Below, piece by piece: positions 36,613-44,811 of a stretch of 64,000 nt of DNA. The translations under genes were made by a program, and so were the position numbers. The DNA is from Bradyrhizobium sp. (GTDB lineage: Bacteria; Pseudomonadota; Alphaproteobacteria; Rhizobiales; Xanthobacteraceae): NCBI RefSeq assembly GCF_016219575.1, contig NZ_JACRMG010000018.1, forward strand, positions 1 through 64,000, given 5' to 3'. The notes below the pieces were generated by a model. It ran no database searches and had not been told where the DNA came from. It saw only the letters and a list, made by a program, of their open reading frames with translations. Numbering within the stretch: the stretch's first letter is position 1; every line of letters starts with the position of its first letter.

Positions 36613-36740
36613 GGCCGATGCTGCCGTGGTTAATCCGCGGTAGCACCTGTGTTCAAATGCGAGCGAAGTCGCGGCCGGGATTTTAAAGTCCGCCGCGTAT
36701 CGTCTGACGACAACGAGAACAAAAAGCGCGGGGGCGCGTC

Positions 36741-36911
36741 GTGGACAATCAAGACAATCTTGCCGTCATCGAACCGCCGGTCATGCCGGTCTTGCCGATC
36801 GTGAGGCAGAGAGGCTTCACCATAGAGGACATCCTGTGGGCCATCGGCATCTGGTCGGTCCTGCTCACCATGTCGCCGGTGATCTTCTTCTACATGCTGA
36901 TGGTCGCGTAA
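36741..36911 (+). CDS. Tiny single-span membrane protein 2, 56 aa
   Basis: The GTG-started frame reads MDNQDNLAVIEPPVMPVLP, then a cytoplasmic VRQRGFTIED and one hydrophobic helix (LWAIGIWSVLLTMSPVIFF). The start follows a GCGGGGGCG tract. The leader 36625-36740 aligns with that of the neighbouring tiny gene, while the proteins share only size and topology. A perfect terminator hairpin follows. Function unknown. Confidence 0.6.
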   Translation: MDNQDNLAVIEPPVMPVLPIVRQRGFTIEDILWAIGIWSVLLTMSPVIFFYMLMVA

Positions 36912-36942
36912 GTCATCGCGGGAACTGCCATCCGGCAAAAAG

Positions 36943-36970
36943 CAAAACGCGCGGGAGGCCGCGCGTTTTG
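36943..36970. terminator. Bidirectional terminator
   Basis: A perfect 12-bp stem CAAAACGCGCGG/CCGCGCGTTTTG with a GAGG loop separates the tiny membrane protein gene from the convergent ParA-type gene. It has A/T runs on both sides of the stem. Confidence 0.85.
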
Positions 36971-36995
36971 CAACACTCCGGGGCTGACGCGAAAG

Positions 36996-37676
36996 TTACG
37001 CCGCCTGCTTGTGCATCGCGCCGGTCGACGGCGCCGCACCGCGGATCGCCTTCACCGAACGTTCGATCGCGGCCCACAGGCGCGCAATCTCGGCCGCCGC
37101 GCGGCCTTCCGCATAATATTCGCGGGCGCCTTCGCCATGGCTGAGCGCCATCAAGAGGTCGGCGCGGTTGGTGATCTGGCCGCCCCACACCGGTGCACGG
37201 AATTTTGTGAGGGACTCACGCGCGATGGTGACGATCGGGCTCTCCAGCCCGTCGCGCTGCGCCGGCGCACCGTTGAGCACGACCGCGTAGGGCTTGCGGG
37301 CCGAACGGCAGATCTGGATGGTCTCCTGCACGGCGTTGACGTCGAACACGCCGGGCCGCGCCGGAATGATCACCATCGTCGCATTCTTGATCGCGTCGTC
37401 GACGACCGCCGAGAGATTCGGCGGCGTGTCGATGAAAACCCATTCCATGCCGTCGCGCTTGGCGGCGGCGATGATCTCGCCGACCGAGCGGACGGCGGTG
37501 CGGATCGGCGGTTCGTTGGTGCCGCGCAGCTTGTGCCAGAGCGTCAGGGACCCCTGCGGATCTCCATCGACCAGCAGGCACGGTCTCGTTGACTTGTGGA
37601 CATGCGCGGCAAGGTGAGCAGCCAGGGTGCTTTTGCCCGAGCCCCCCTTACGCGATGCAAAAACAATGACGTTCAT
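36996..37676 (-). CDS. ParA/MinD-type P-loop ATPase
   Basis: A 226-residue deviant Walker A ATPase. The P-loop SRKGGSGKSTLAAHLAAH contains the signature Lys before GG, and LLVDGDPQGSLTLWH and WVFIDTPPNLS are the switch I and Walker B regions. The start at 37676 is supported by GGAGG 8 nt upstream. Such proteins position DNA or complexes using ATP-driven dimers. No parB or centromere-like repeats are adjacent, so it is an orphan ParA. Its target is not evident. Confidence 0.9.
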   Translation of the reverse strand: MNVIVFASRKGGSGKSTLAAHLAAHVHKSTRPCLLVDGDPQGSLTLWHKLRGTNEPPIRTAVRSVGEIIAAAKRDGMEWVFIDTPPNLSAVVDDAIKNATMVIIPARPGVFDVNAVQETIQICRSARKPYAVVLNGAPAQRDGLESPIVTIARESLTKFRAPVWGGQITNRADLLMALSHGEGAREYYAEGRAAAEIARLWAAIERSVKAIRGAAPSTGAMHKQAA

Positions 37677-37852
37677 TCCCTTGGCCTCCAGATTGACCCC
37701 AGAAGCCAAAAATGAATCAGCGAAGTGATTCGTGAAAGGAGAATTTGCGGGCAATTGCAGGCGAAGCTCCTGAATCGCCTGCACAGTTGGCTTTTGAGTC
37801 ACACCGTTCGGCCCTGGCGGCCCGAAAAACGCAACCGGGCGAGTCCTTTGGC

Positions 37853-38164
37853 CTACGGCGCGTTCCGCGCGCGCTGCCGCCCGTTCCATCTGCGTTCAAC
37901 CCAGGCGAGCATGCGAACCAGCGGCGGCTGCAGCGCCGGCACGTCCTGCGCGAACAAAAGGAGTCCGAGCGGCAGCATCCAGAACCCGAGCACCGGCAGG
38001 AACGAGAGGAAGCCGCCGACCACCAGGAGCGCGGCAAGCGGAATCCGCACCAACCGAGACGAAGGGCGGCGCAGCCAGCTGACGAAGCGCGCCGGACCGG
38101 CCGGCAGCTTCGCCTCGAACCAGGCAAAGTGCCGGTCGAGCTCGTTTTGATAGTTCACGCTCAA
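37853..38164 (-). CDS. Small two-helix membrane protein (PGPGW-like)
   Basis: A 103-residue protein. An N-terminal soluble part (YQNELDRHFAWFEAKLPAGPARFVSWL) is followed by hydrophobic helices IPLAALLVVGGFLSFL and GFWMLPLGLLLFAQDVP, and a basic tail. The pattern matches the PGPGW family of putative transmembrane proteins. Translation appears to start at TTG 38164 with GGAGAG 6 nt upstream. Function unknown; it is in the same direction as the ParA-type gene. Confidence 0.7.
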   Translation of the reverse strand: MSVNYQNELDRHFAWFEAKLPAGPARFVSWLRRPSSRLVRIPLAALLVVGGFLSFLPVLGFWMLPLGLLLFAQDVPALQPPLVRMLAWVERRWNGRQRARNAP

Positions 38165-38221
38165 GAAAGTCTCTCCGCGCCCTGCCGGAGAGATGGCGAT
38201 CGCATCGCCCGCGACAAGGCG

Positions 38222-38620
38222 TCAGTCTGTCGCGGAAACCGGCTTGGAACTGGTGGCGGGAGTTCCCTTGGCCTGACGGCGGGTCGGGTCGCTGCCGGCC
38301 AGCTTCTTCGTCTTGGCGGCGGTCGCCGGCTTCCGGGCCACCGGCCTGATGTCGGTCGGCGGCCCGGCCGCCTGCTGGCGCGGCTCCGGACCGGGCCGGA
38401 AGAAACGGCGGCATTCCGGCGAGAGCTGCGACTTCCGCTGGATCATGCAGGCGGTGATGCGGTCGACATCGGGAATGTAGCTGCCGCACAGCCGCATGGC
38501 GTCCGGGGTGCAGGCTTGCTGCTGTTCCGGGGTATAGGCGAAAGCGGGACTTGCGGATGCCAGAAGCACTGGCGCGAGCACCAGGCCGAAATGAAATCCC
38601 CACCTCAAAATGGCGCTCAT
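38222..38620 (-). CDS. Secreted cysteine-rich protein
   Basis: A 132-residue protein with a signal peptide (MSAILRWGFHFGLVLAPVLLASASPAFA). The mature N-terminus has regularly spaced cysteines: QQQACTPDAMRLCGSYIPD, then ITACMIQRKSQLSPECRRFF, the Cys-rich repeat seen in FGFR/GLG1-type motifs. The C-terminal third is a basic, disordered tail rich in Ala, Lys and Pro. It is widespread in Bradyrhizobium as an uncharacterised periplasmic protein. It is the last core gene before the integrative element. Confidence 0.75.
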   Translation of the reverse strand: MSAILRWGFHFGLVLAPVLLASASPAFAYTPEQQQACTPDAMRLCGSYIPDVDRITACMIQRKSQLSPECRRFFRPGPEPRQQAAGPPTDIRPVARKPATAAKTKKLAGSDPTRRQAKGTPATSSKPVSATD

Positions 38621-38744
38621 GAATCCCCCAGCAGAGAAAAGCCCCGAGGGGATAGTGGGTGAAGGCGGTGAGATTGGCAAGCCGAGGCGACGGAAGTCCG
38701 GGCGCCGCCACGCTGTCAGAGATCGAAGTGCAGGCAGGCGAAGC

Positions 38745-38789
38745 TGGTACAGTTGGGTGGGCTCGAACCACCGACCTCCTGTTCCACAG
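38745..38789 (-). repeat. Left attachment site (partial tRNA-His copy)
   Basis: These 45 bp are identical to 51085-51129 and correspond to the 3' part of tRNA-His, from the anticodon loop to the CCA end. The sequence diverges immediately on both sides. It is the direct repeat left by site-specific integration. Confidence 0.93.
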
Positions 38790-38982
38790 TCATGCCCCTG
38801 ATCGCGTCATTGGCGTTCAATAACAACCATCGAGGCTGTCAACGCCAAATAATCACGTAAACTCAATAACTTAAGTCGATTTTTCGACGTTCATCCGATA
38901 TCATCGGGGTGCATCGGGAGTTGCGATCATCAATGCATGATCGTCACCCAAACGGCACCTAAATCGACAATCGGGGCGCGTC

Positions 38983-40275
38983 ATGAGTGAGAGCAGAAGG
39001 CCGAAGGAGAACAGGAAGCAGCGATTGAGCGACACGTGGATCGCGCGTCACAAGCTCACGCTGCCACAAGAGGATTGGTTCGACACTGTTCGCACTGAAC
39101 TCATTCTTCGCATGTCATACGGCGGCGCAAAGACGTTCCGTGTTCGATACAAGACGGACGGCAAAACGCGAACGCATAAGCTCGGCCGATGGGACCCCGA
39201 TAAGTTCAACGTGGAGGCCGCTCGCAAGGCCGCTCAAAAGTTCGACCCCGATCAGCATGTCAGGCCGAAGCCTGGAGCAGGAGCAACTGAGGATCAGGCG
39301 TGGTGGTACAATGCGACATTTGAGGATGTGATCAAAAAGTACATCGCCGAGGTCGTCGCCAACTTCAGGACCAAGAAGGAGACCGAACGCTGTCTCAACC
39401 GATACGTCGTTCCGGCGCTGGGCAAGAAGGTATTCATTGACCTCAAGAAGAGCGATGCGGGCCAGTTGCGGCGCAGCATGCGCAGGGCGAATGGCGTGCG
39501 GCAAGCCGATATCGTTTTCGCCCTGATCCGCTCCGTCATGATGTGGGTCGAGGACGAGGAGATCCTCGACAACTACGAAAGCCCGCTCCGCTATCGGCCA
39601 AAGCGCCGAGGTAAGAACAAGCGGCGAGGCGGCGGCCGGGAGCGCGTTCTCGACGACGAGGAACTCCGGCTCGTGTGGCGCGCCGCGACCAAGCTGGGCG
39701 GGCAATACGGTGGTCTCGTCCGACTGCTTCTCCTGACGGCCCAACGCCGTCAATGCCTGACGACGGCCAAATGGTCGGAGGTCGTCGGGGACACTTGGTA
39801 CATCCGCGAGGAGCCGGGCGACGCCAAGGGCACGGGCCAAGTCCTGCAACTCCCGCCCCTTGCCTTGCAAATCCTCAAGACCCTGCCTCGCATCAAGGGG
39901 AACCCCTACGTGTTCGGTGTCGAGCACAAAGGGGAGCACAAGCCGTTCAATTCGTTCAGCCAACGCAAGGTCGAGTTGCAGGAGCTCTTCCCGCATCCGA
40001 TCCCAAGGTGGACCCTGCACGATCTGCGGCGCACGGCTCGCACTCGGCTTGAGGACATCGGCGTCGACATGCAAACGGGCGAAGTCGTCCTGGGGCACGC
40101 GCTCCCCGGTGTGAAACGCACGTACATTAGGTCCCAGTTCAAGGAGAAGCGCGCTGACGCCCTGCTCCGCCTCGCGCAACACATCGCAAACGTCGTCGGA
40201 CTGCCCCCTGATCGGGGCACGTCGCCCAAAGGGGCGTCAAATGTCGTCGCCCTCGATCACGCCCGACGCGCCTGA
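38983..40275 (+). CDS. int: Tyrosine recombinase / phage-type integrase
   Basis: A 430-residue site-specific recombinase of the phage integrase family, predicted to insert and excise the element at tRNA-His. An N-terminal Arm-type DUF4102-like part (FRVRYKTDGKTRTHKLGRWDP) precedes a SAM-like core-binding domain. The catalytic domain shows Arg in LLTAQRRQCLTTAKWSEV, the box LHDLRRTARTRLEDIGVDMQ, and the end GHALPGVKRTYIRSQ with the nucleophilic Tyr. It reads away from the left attachment site, about 190 bp from it. A terminator follows the stop. Confidence 0.95.
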   Translation: MSESRRPKENRKQRLSDTWIARHKLTLPQEDWFDTVRTELILRMSYGGAKTFRVRYKTDGKTRTHKLGRWDPDKFNVEAARKAAQKFDPDQHVRPKPGAGATEDQAWWYNATFEDVIKKYIAEVVANFRTKKETERCLNRYVVPALGKKVFIDLKKSDAGQLRRSMRRANGVRQADIVFALIRSVMMWVEDEEILDNYESPLRYRPKRRGKNKRRGGGRERVLDDEELRLVWRAATKLGGQYGGLVRLLLLTAQRRQCLTTAKWSEVVGDTWYIREEPGDAKGTGQVLQLPPLALQILKTLPRIKGNPYVFGVEHKGEHKPFNSFSQRKVELQELFPHPIPRWTLHDLRRTARTRLEDIGVDMQTGEVVLGHALPGVKRTYIRSQFKEKRADALLRLAQHIANVVGLPPDRGTSPKGASNVVALDHARRA

Positions 40276-40307
40276 AAACGCGGGCGGAGCGCGCTCCATG
40301 CGTTTTT
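40275..40307 (+). terminator. Terminator after the integrase
   Basis: The outer stem AAAACGC/GCGTTTT encloses the perfect palindrome GGAGCGCGCTCC and runs into T residues. It overlaps the end of the integrase gene. The following stretch 40308-40623 has no gene and should hold the promoter of the AlpA-like gene. Confidence 0.7.
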
Positions 40308-40623
40308 GGGCGTCGTTGAGGGCGATGTACGGGGCCTCAGGGCACCGCGCTCCATCCCGCTCCTAGCGGGGCGTTCAATGGGTGTCATTGGGATTGACAG
40401 CATTTCCATTGATTTGCGATTATGCGGCATCGTCGGGCAGATGAAACCCGACGGGGATCAGAGAGCTGCCCACGTCGCCGGTGTAAGCCCGGCACGTCAG
40501 CGAGCATGATAAGCGCGCAGCTCCGGCCTGACCTCGCACATACCGACGAGGCTCCTTTCATCGTTCAGTGCGGTAGCGTTGCCTATACAGGCACGATGCT
40601 GCGCGCAACGATATGGGCGCGTC

Positions 40624-40887
40624 ATGTCAGAGGTCATTCCGTTCGACTCAAAATCAAAATCGAAACCCGTCTCCCAGCCGACACCGCTTCTCGTGTCGCG
40701 TGATCAAGCACGCACGATGCTGGGCGGCATCTCCGTCTCGCATCTTCGCCGGCTGATTGAAGCTGGCGAGCTCAAACCGGTGTTCTTGAACACGAGTGCA
40801 AAGCCGCAACGAAGCGGCAAACGCTTTTTCCGCTTAAGCGATCTCGAAGCTCTCGTCGAAAAATACGCAAAGCGCAGCGCGCCATAA
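40624..40887 (+). CDS. AlpA/MerR-like DNA-binding protein (excisionase candidate)
   Basis: An 87-residue protein with a MerR-like winged helix: LLVSRDQARTMLGGISVSHLRRLIEAGELKPV, then a Lys/Arg wing and RFFRLSDLEALVEKYAKR. The arrangement (fold plus position behind an integrase) fits an AlpA-type regulator or recombination directionality factor. I took the Met before SEVIPFDSKSKS as the start. It may control excision or the leftward and rightward transcripts of the element. Confidence 0.75.
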   Translation: MSEVIPFDSKSKSKPVSQPTPLLVSRDQARTMLGGISVSHLRRLIEAGELKPVFLNTSAKPQRSGKRFFRLSDLEALVEKYAKRSAP

Positions 40888-40896
40888 AAACGCAAA

Positions 40897-40928
40897 GACC
40901 CCACACCGTTGCTGGACAGTGTGGGGTC
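40897..40928 (+). terminator. Hairpin after the AlpA-like gene
   Basis: A perfect 10-bp stem GACCCCACAC/GTGTGGGGTC closes a 12-nt loop just after the stop. No T-run follows, so it may be a weak terminator or a processing site. Confidence 0.5.
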
Positions 40929-41013
40929 ATGGTTGTGCGCTCAACATCACGAACAACGACCCGCGAAAGTCAAAGCTCATGACAGAACCAATCACCCACA
41001 AAGGCGACGGCCC

Positions 41014-41910
41014 ATGCACACAACGATAGGTGACCTCGCTCCAACGGACAAGCCCTGCTTGCCGATTGCCATATACGCGTACAATGACAAGATCGCGTTT
41101 TGGATCGAGCGTGAATTTGACGATGATGAAACGGCGTACATCAAAAGCCAATGCGGCTCCGGCGGCACTGATCTCGACAGGCCTGCGCATAAATCACGCT
41201 TCGATCAGCGATTAATTCGCCGCGTAGAAGCGAGACAGCCCAGCGCAGAATTACTTCCATTCTTGGCTTCGGTCGACGGCACTTTTCTCAATCAAGCGGA
41301 ATTCACGCTGGACCTGATATTTGACACTGAGGAAGCTCGCGACCAAGCCTTTGAATTTTTCAATCGGCATTCGGTGAAGCGTGGGCATCGCGGCGAAGTT
41401 CGATATTACAAAAAGACCCGATACACAGATCGACGATGGGCACCGACGAATTTAGTGGCCTATAGACCCGAATTCGCAAAATTGACGGGAGAACTCTATT
41501 GCCTCCACGTTGAATGGCGAGTGTGCGGCGTAGCCGCTCTCCGCCGCATGAATATAGACGGCATAAAAGACCTCATCGACTTCGATCACAGAGCGCTGTG
41601 GCAACGCAGGCTCAGACTGTGCACATTCGATTTCGCACGACTGGGACGCGTATACAGCAACGGCCTGACGAAAAAGCGCGGGCAGAAGAAACGCACGCTG
41701 ACAGCGCGAAAGCCGCGTGTGTACGTCACAAGGCGTGGCTTCGAATATCACACTGATAGAAGATTGGGACAGCATCTGCTCAGGATCAACGAGACCGTGC
41801 AGGGCGTGATTGATTTTGCAAAGAAGCGGAACATCTCCGTTGTGCGATGTCTGGCCGATATCAGCAATGACTCGTGGCTTCCTAAAGGGAAAATGGCTAA
41901 TTGCGAATGA
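41014..41910 (+). CDS. Unrecognised 298-aa protein, possible replication initiator
   Basis: I do not recognise this protein with certainty. From the ATG at 41014 it starts MHTTIGDLAPTDKPCLPIAIY. The pattern of a basic TRYTDRRWAPTNLVAYRPEF, then LYCLHVEWRVCGVAALRRM and LIDFDHRALW, recalls rolling-circle or phage replication initiators, with several Tyr candidates and the histidine in LHVEW. It is strongly basic near the C-terminus (TKKRGQKKRTLTARKPR), consistent with nucleic-acid binding. Its position behind integrase and AlpA-like genes also suits a replication protein. Confidence in the function is low; that the gene is real is likely. Confidence 0.7.
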   Translation: MHTTIGDLAPTDKPCLPIAIYAYNDKIAFWIEREFDDDETAYIKSQCGSGGTDLDRPAHKSRFDQRLIRRVEARQPSAELLPFLASVDGTFLNQAEFTLDLIFDTEEARDQAFEFFNRHSVKRGHRGEVRYYKKTRYTDRRWAPTNLVAYRPEFAKLTGELYCLHVEWRVCGVAALRRMNIDGIKDLIDFDHRALWQRRLRLCTFDFARLGRVYSNGLTKKRGQKKRTLTARKPRVYVTRRGFEYHTDRRLGQHLLRINETVQGVIDFAKKRNISVVRCLADISNDSWLPKGKMANCE

Positions 41911-41948
41911 ATGCAACGGGATGGGCGCTGCAAATGCAATATGTTTGG

Positions 41949-42362
41949 CTAATAAGAAGGACGCCTTAACCGCTTGCGCAATACCGCGTTTACGGCCTTA
42001 TTCGTATCGGTGTGACGATATGGGTTGTGCTGCCAATTCGTCAGCAAGAACCCGTTGCGCACCAAGCGACGGATAGTCTCCTTCTCTAAGGCAAGCGCCT
42101 GAGCCCTGTTTAATGGCTTTCGCGTGAACGAATATTTGATCGAGACCGTCTTATCGAGGACGGCCATTACCCGCACGCTCAAACTCTTGGTCGCTAGTTT
42201 CGATGCTGTCAGGGATCGCACGTACCGAAGCCGATCTGGACCGCGCAGCGAACGCCCGATGCCAACGTAAAACGGATACCCAGCCACACTGAACGTGTAG
42301 ACGTAGAAGTCGCGCTTCAAAGGGTTTGTAGAAACCGGCATGGTGGCCGGATTAGAAGGCAC
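41949..42362 (-). CDS. GIY-YIG nuclease-like protein
   Basis: A 137-residue protein with a GIY-YIG-type opening: FYVYTFSVAGYPFYVGIGRSLRGPDR, where FYVY and FYVGIG take the place of GIY and YIG. The helix carrying the acidic metal ligand is ALALEKETIRRLVRNGFLLTN, which ends in the Asn-containing LLTN typical of the group. It starts at GTG 42362 or at ATG 42341; neither has a strong ribosome-binding site. It could be a homing-type or defence nuclease carried by the element. It is transcribed against the replication-like gene. Confidence 0.7.
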   Translation of the reverse strand: MPSNPATMPVSTNPLKRDFYVYTFSVAGYPFYVGIGRSLRGPDRLRYVRSLTASKLATKSLSVRVMAVLDKTVSIKYSFTRKPLNRAQALALEKETIRRLVRNGFLLTNWQHNPYRHTDTNKAVNAVLRKRLRRPSY

Positions 42363-42386
42363 ACTTATTAAAAATGCATCACAGCG

Positions 42387-42812
42387 TCATGGAGAAATCG
42401 ATGGCGACGCAGTGCCCGCGTTCAGAAGCTGGGAGACGGCAGTCACGAGTTGGGCGGGGGCGAACGGCTTCTCCAGCAGAATGCTGTTAGGGACACCGTG
42501 CGAGGGCCATAAATCCGCGGCGGCACCCGTCGTGTAGACGACTGGAAATGCTGGATCGATCAAGCGGGCTTGTTTCGCGACTTGCCAGCCGTCCATGGTT
42601 CCCTTGAGATTGATGTCCGTGACGAGCGCCCTGTACTTACTCACATTGCCCTTGAGCAGGGTTACAGCTTCTTCGGCGGACGCCGCGATAGCCGTTTCAT
42701 AGCCGCCCTCTTCCAACGCGTCCTCGACAATCGCTTGAATTTCAGGGTCGTCCTCGACCACAAGCACAATCGGTAACTCTGCCACTTTTTCCCGTCCTGC
42801 CAAAAGTTCCAT
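42387..42812 (-). CDS. Stand-alone response-regulator receiver domain
   Basis: A 141-residue CheY-like protein with no output domain. LPIVLVVEDDPEIQAIVEDAL holds the acidic pocket, Asp66 in RALVTDINLKGTMDGW is the phosphorylation site, and the conserved Lys lies in ILLEKPF. No histidine kinase is encoded in the element, so it would have to be phosphorylated by a host kinase. The start at 42812 gives the normal family N-terminus. It is an unexpected cargo on a phage-like element. Confidence 0.88.
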   Translation of the reverse strand: MELLAGREKVAELPIVLVVEDDPEIQAIVEDALEEGGYETAIAASAEEAVTLLKGNVSKYRALVTDINLKGTMDGWQVAKQARLIDPAFPVVYTTGAAADLWPSHGVPNSILLEKPFAPAQLVTAVSQLLNAGTASPSISP

Positions 42813-42923
42813 GATCTGAACGCGCTTCAAGGGCGTTCGTTCCGCATAACAGTACCAAAGTGAACACAACTGGAACCAAAGGCCGAATTCCCGGTTTGGG
42901 GTACTCCGCTGGGGCAAGAAATC

Positions 42924-43085
42924 ATGCGATTGAAAAGCAAATCGGAACTGTATCGTTTGAAAGCCTTGGAAGCCGAACAGCGCTCGCGGGAGGCGACTGA
43001 CTCCGAGACCAGAAAGCAATGGTCGGAACTTGCGATTGAATGGCACACGATGGCGAGCTTTGCAGGGAAGAACCGCGACTCCTAG
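42924..43085 (+). CDS. Small helical hypothetical protein, 53 aa
   Basis: The frame reads MRLKSKSELYRLKALEAEQR, then ATDSETRKQWSELAIEWHTMA. It is one or two amphipathic helices with the pattern 'YR..A.E....A..D...R..W..LA..W' found in many tiny rhizobial proteins. AAGAA lies just upstream, a weak ribosome-binding site. It is divergent from the receiver-domain gene. Function unknown. Confidence 0.55.
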   Translation: MRLKSKSELYRLKALEAEQRSREATDSETRKQWSELAIEWHTMASFAGKNRDS

Positions 43086-43091
43086 ACTGCG

Positions 43092-43310
43092 CTAGTGGGG
43101 ATGGGCCTCGGGCGCGAGAGGCATTACGTCCATTGCCTCCGGCGCTTCCTCTGCATGCTCGCTGAGTTCCGCGGCCTTATCGAGGGCGCGAACCGCAAGG
43201 GTCGGGTCCCGGATCTCCTTCGCGAACTTCAGCAACGTGGTTGCTTGCTGAATGAAATAGTTCCGACTCAACACTTGAACACCCGCTTTCTCACTCGTTG
43301 GGAAAAACAT
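43092..43310 (-). CDS. Small helical hypothetical protein, 72 aa
   Basis: The core NYFIQQATTLLKFAKEIRDPTLAVRALDKAAELSEHAEEAP is a helical hairpin typical of small uncharacterised rhizobial proteins. The ATG at 43310 has no good ribosome-binding site and a downstream TTG before SRNYF may be used instead. It is convergent with the preceding small gene, separated by 6 bp. Function unknown. Confidence 0.5.
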   Translation of the reverse strand: MFFPTSEKAGVQVLSRNYFIQQATTLLKFAKEIRDPTLAVRALDKAAELSEHAEEAPEAMDVMPLAPEAHPH

Positions 43311-43340
43311 GAAATCGAAAATGTGTTCCGGGTGCGTCGA

Positions 43341-43384
43341 AAAAAATTAAAAAAATACCCCGACCTGGTGCGGCCAGATCGGGG
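43341..43384 (-). terminator. Minus-strand Rho-independent terminator
   Basis: The stem CCCCGA-CTGG pairs with CCAG-TCGGGG across one mismatch. Read on the minus strand it is followed by a long T-rich tract (plus-strand A-run 43341-43355). The only candidate gene feeding it is the 34-aa frame at 43440-43544, or a small RNA. Confidence 0.75.
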
Positions 43385-43439
43385 CGTGCGGCGGACATGC
43401 CATCGTGTCGGCCCTCTTGGAAAACCGATCACGGACGTC

Positions 43440-43544
43440 CTAACGGCCGTGGCTGGCCGGATTTTCCTCTAAGCGGCAGAGGCGGCACAAGCGGTTTTGC
43501 GCAAAACGGGGTGACGGACTGTCAAACGACGTACCCCCACTCAT
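43440..43544 (-). CDS. Possible 34-aa peptide with a CxxC pair
   Basis: The frame reads MSGGTSFDSPSPRFAQNRLC and continues to a stop with a Cys-Arg-Leu-Cys pair in the middle. AGGAG lies 5 nt before the ATG, and a strong minus-strand terminator lies about 55 bp after its stop. The composition is basic. It is too short for a family assignment, and a non-coding RNA is an alternative explanation for the terminator. Confidence 0.4.
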   Translation of the reverse strand: MSGGTSFDSPSPRFAQNRLCRLCRLEENPASHGR

Positions 43545-43669
43545 CTGCGCTCCTAGCGGCGGCAATCGATACCCCAGCGCCCAACATCGAGAGCCACGTC
43601 GCCTAGTCACCGCGGCAAAAGGCGATTAACGTCCCCTGCCCTCGACAATCAGAACGAGGGACCACCCCA

Positions 43670-44074
43670 ATGGACATGAATAACGATTACTCCCACGCCG
43701 GCCCCGGCTTCAAACGTAGGGTCAAGGGAGAGAAGCTCGCGCGCAGCGTCAAACCCAACCGCTATATTGGAAAGCCTGAAGCGGAAAACCGCAAAGCAAG
43801 ACAAGTCGAAATGTCGGAGGCGTATCAAAACGCACGAGGCGTCAAGAAACGCATTCGGCACTTAGTGCTCGATCATGACATGAGCTACCTCGATGCATGT
43901 GAAACGATGAAACAGCAGGGGTACTCCATCACGGGTCTGACGATCTCCAACATTCGCACTGAAATGAAAGAGATACTGCAGTTGCTACTGGAGGTCGGCC
44001 TGATCGACCGTGATGACCTCGCACGCTATCGACGGCAGTTCATGAAGAAGCAGGCAAGAGCACGCGACGAATAG
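43670..44074 (+). CDS. Hypothetical protein with possible HTH, 134 aa
   Basis: It starts MDMNNDYSHAGPGFKRRVKG with GAGGG about 9 nt upstream. The N-terminal half is basic and probably disordered. The second half SYLDACETMKQQGYSITGLTISNIRTEMKEILQLL could hold a helix-turn-helix or DNA-binding helices. It is the first plus-strand gene before the terminase block and may be a small regulator. I recognise no family. A 277-bp gap without a gene follows (44075-44351). Confidence 0.6.
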   Translation: MDMNNDYSHAGPGFKRRVKGEKLARSVKPNRYIGKPEAENRKARQVEMSEAYQNARGVKKRIRHLVLDHDMSYLDACETMKQQGYSITGLTISNIRTEMKEILQLLLEVGLIDRDDLARYRRQFMKKQARARDE

Positions 44075-44351
44075 TTCGCCTAGTCTCAAATCGATAGAAC
44101 GAGGCCCGCGAAGACACCTAATTTTTGGTGCAACACGCGCATTCACCCACTGTTCTATTTAGTTCTTCGTCGCATCGAACGACGCTGATTTGTGACCGCC
44201 TGATTATCGAACAGGTGGTCAACACTCGTAATCGCCGAGGAAATCACCGGAAAAAACGCCATTTTCTACCTCAGGATAGACATGGGTAGCCCGTTGGGTA
44301 TCATCGATACAAGAAATAGAGGCAAGTATTCGTCAAGCGCGACGCAACAAC

Positions 44352-44804
44352 ATGCATGGCACTTTGAAACAAAACGCCAAGCCGAAACGCAAACGCAACC
44401 TGTCTGCCGTCACGTCAGGGCGCAGATTGTTCGCCGAACGCATATCGACAACGGATTCTCCGCGGGGCCGTCGCTTCTCCGATTTGGTGCTCCGATACAC
44501 CCATGACTGTGGCGGCGACAGTCGCGTTAGCGAGACCACCCGCAATCACATTCGCCGCATCGCCTTCCTGCAATGCGTGCTCGAAGACTCCGAGGCCGAG
44601 TACGTCAAGACGGGCGTGACGACCCTCGACGAGCGACTGGAATATCAGCGCCTGTCAAACACGCAGTCGCGTCTGATGAAGAAGATCGGCTTGTTTGACG
44701 CCAAGGCCGATGGCGATGACGACGACATTCCAGACCCGTTGGAGTATGCGCGCGGTGGTGGCTCACGCCGCAGGGCACGCCTCGACGAGGACGAGGAGGA
44801 GTGA
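44352..44804 (+). CDS. Candidate terminase small subunit, 150 aa
   Basis: This protein lies directly before the terminase large subunit gene (7 nt between), the usual place of TerS. Its N-terminus is basic (LKQNAKPKRKRNLSAVTSG), the centre is helical (FSDLVLRYTHDCGGD, RNHIRRIAFLQCVLEDSEAEYV) and the C-terminus is very acidic (DGDDDDIPDP... DEDEEE). TerS proteins are small and helical and bind pac DNA, but I see no firm TerS signature. Assignment rests on position and build. Confidence 0.6.
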   Translation: MHGTLKQNAKPKRKRNLSAVTSGRRLFAERISTTDSPRGRRFSDLVLRYTHDCGGDSRVSETTRNHIRRIAFLQCVLEDSEAEYVKTGVTTLDERLEYQRLSNTQSRLMKKIGLFDAKADGDDDDIPDPLEYARGGGSRRRARLDEDEEE

Positions 44805-44811
44805 CTAGGGC

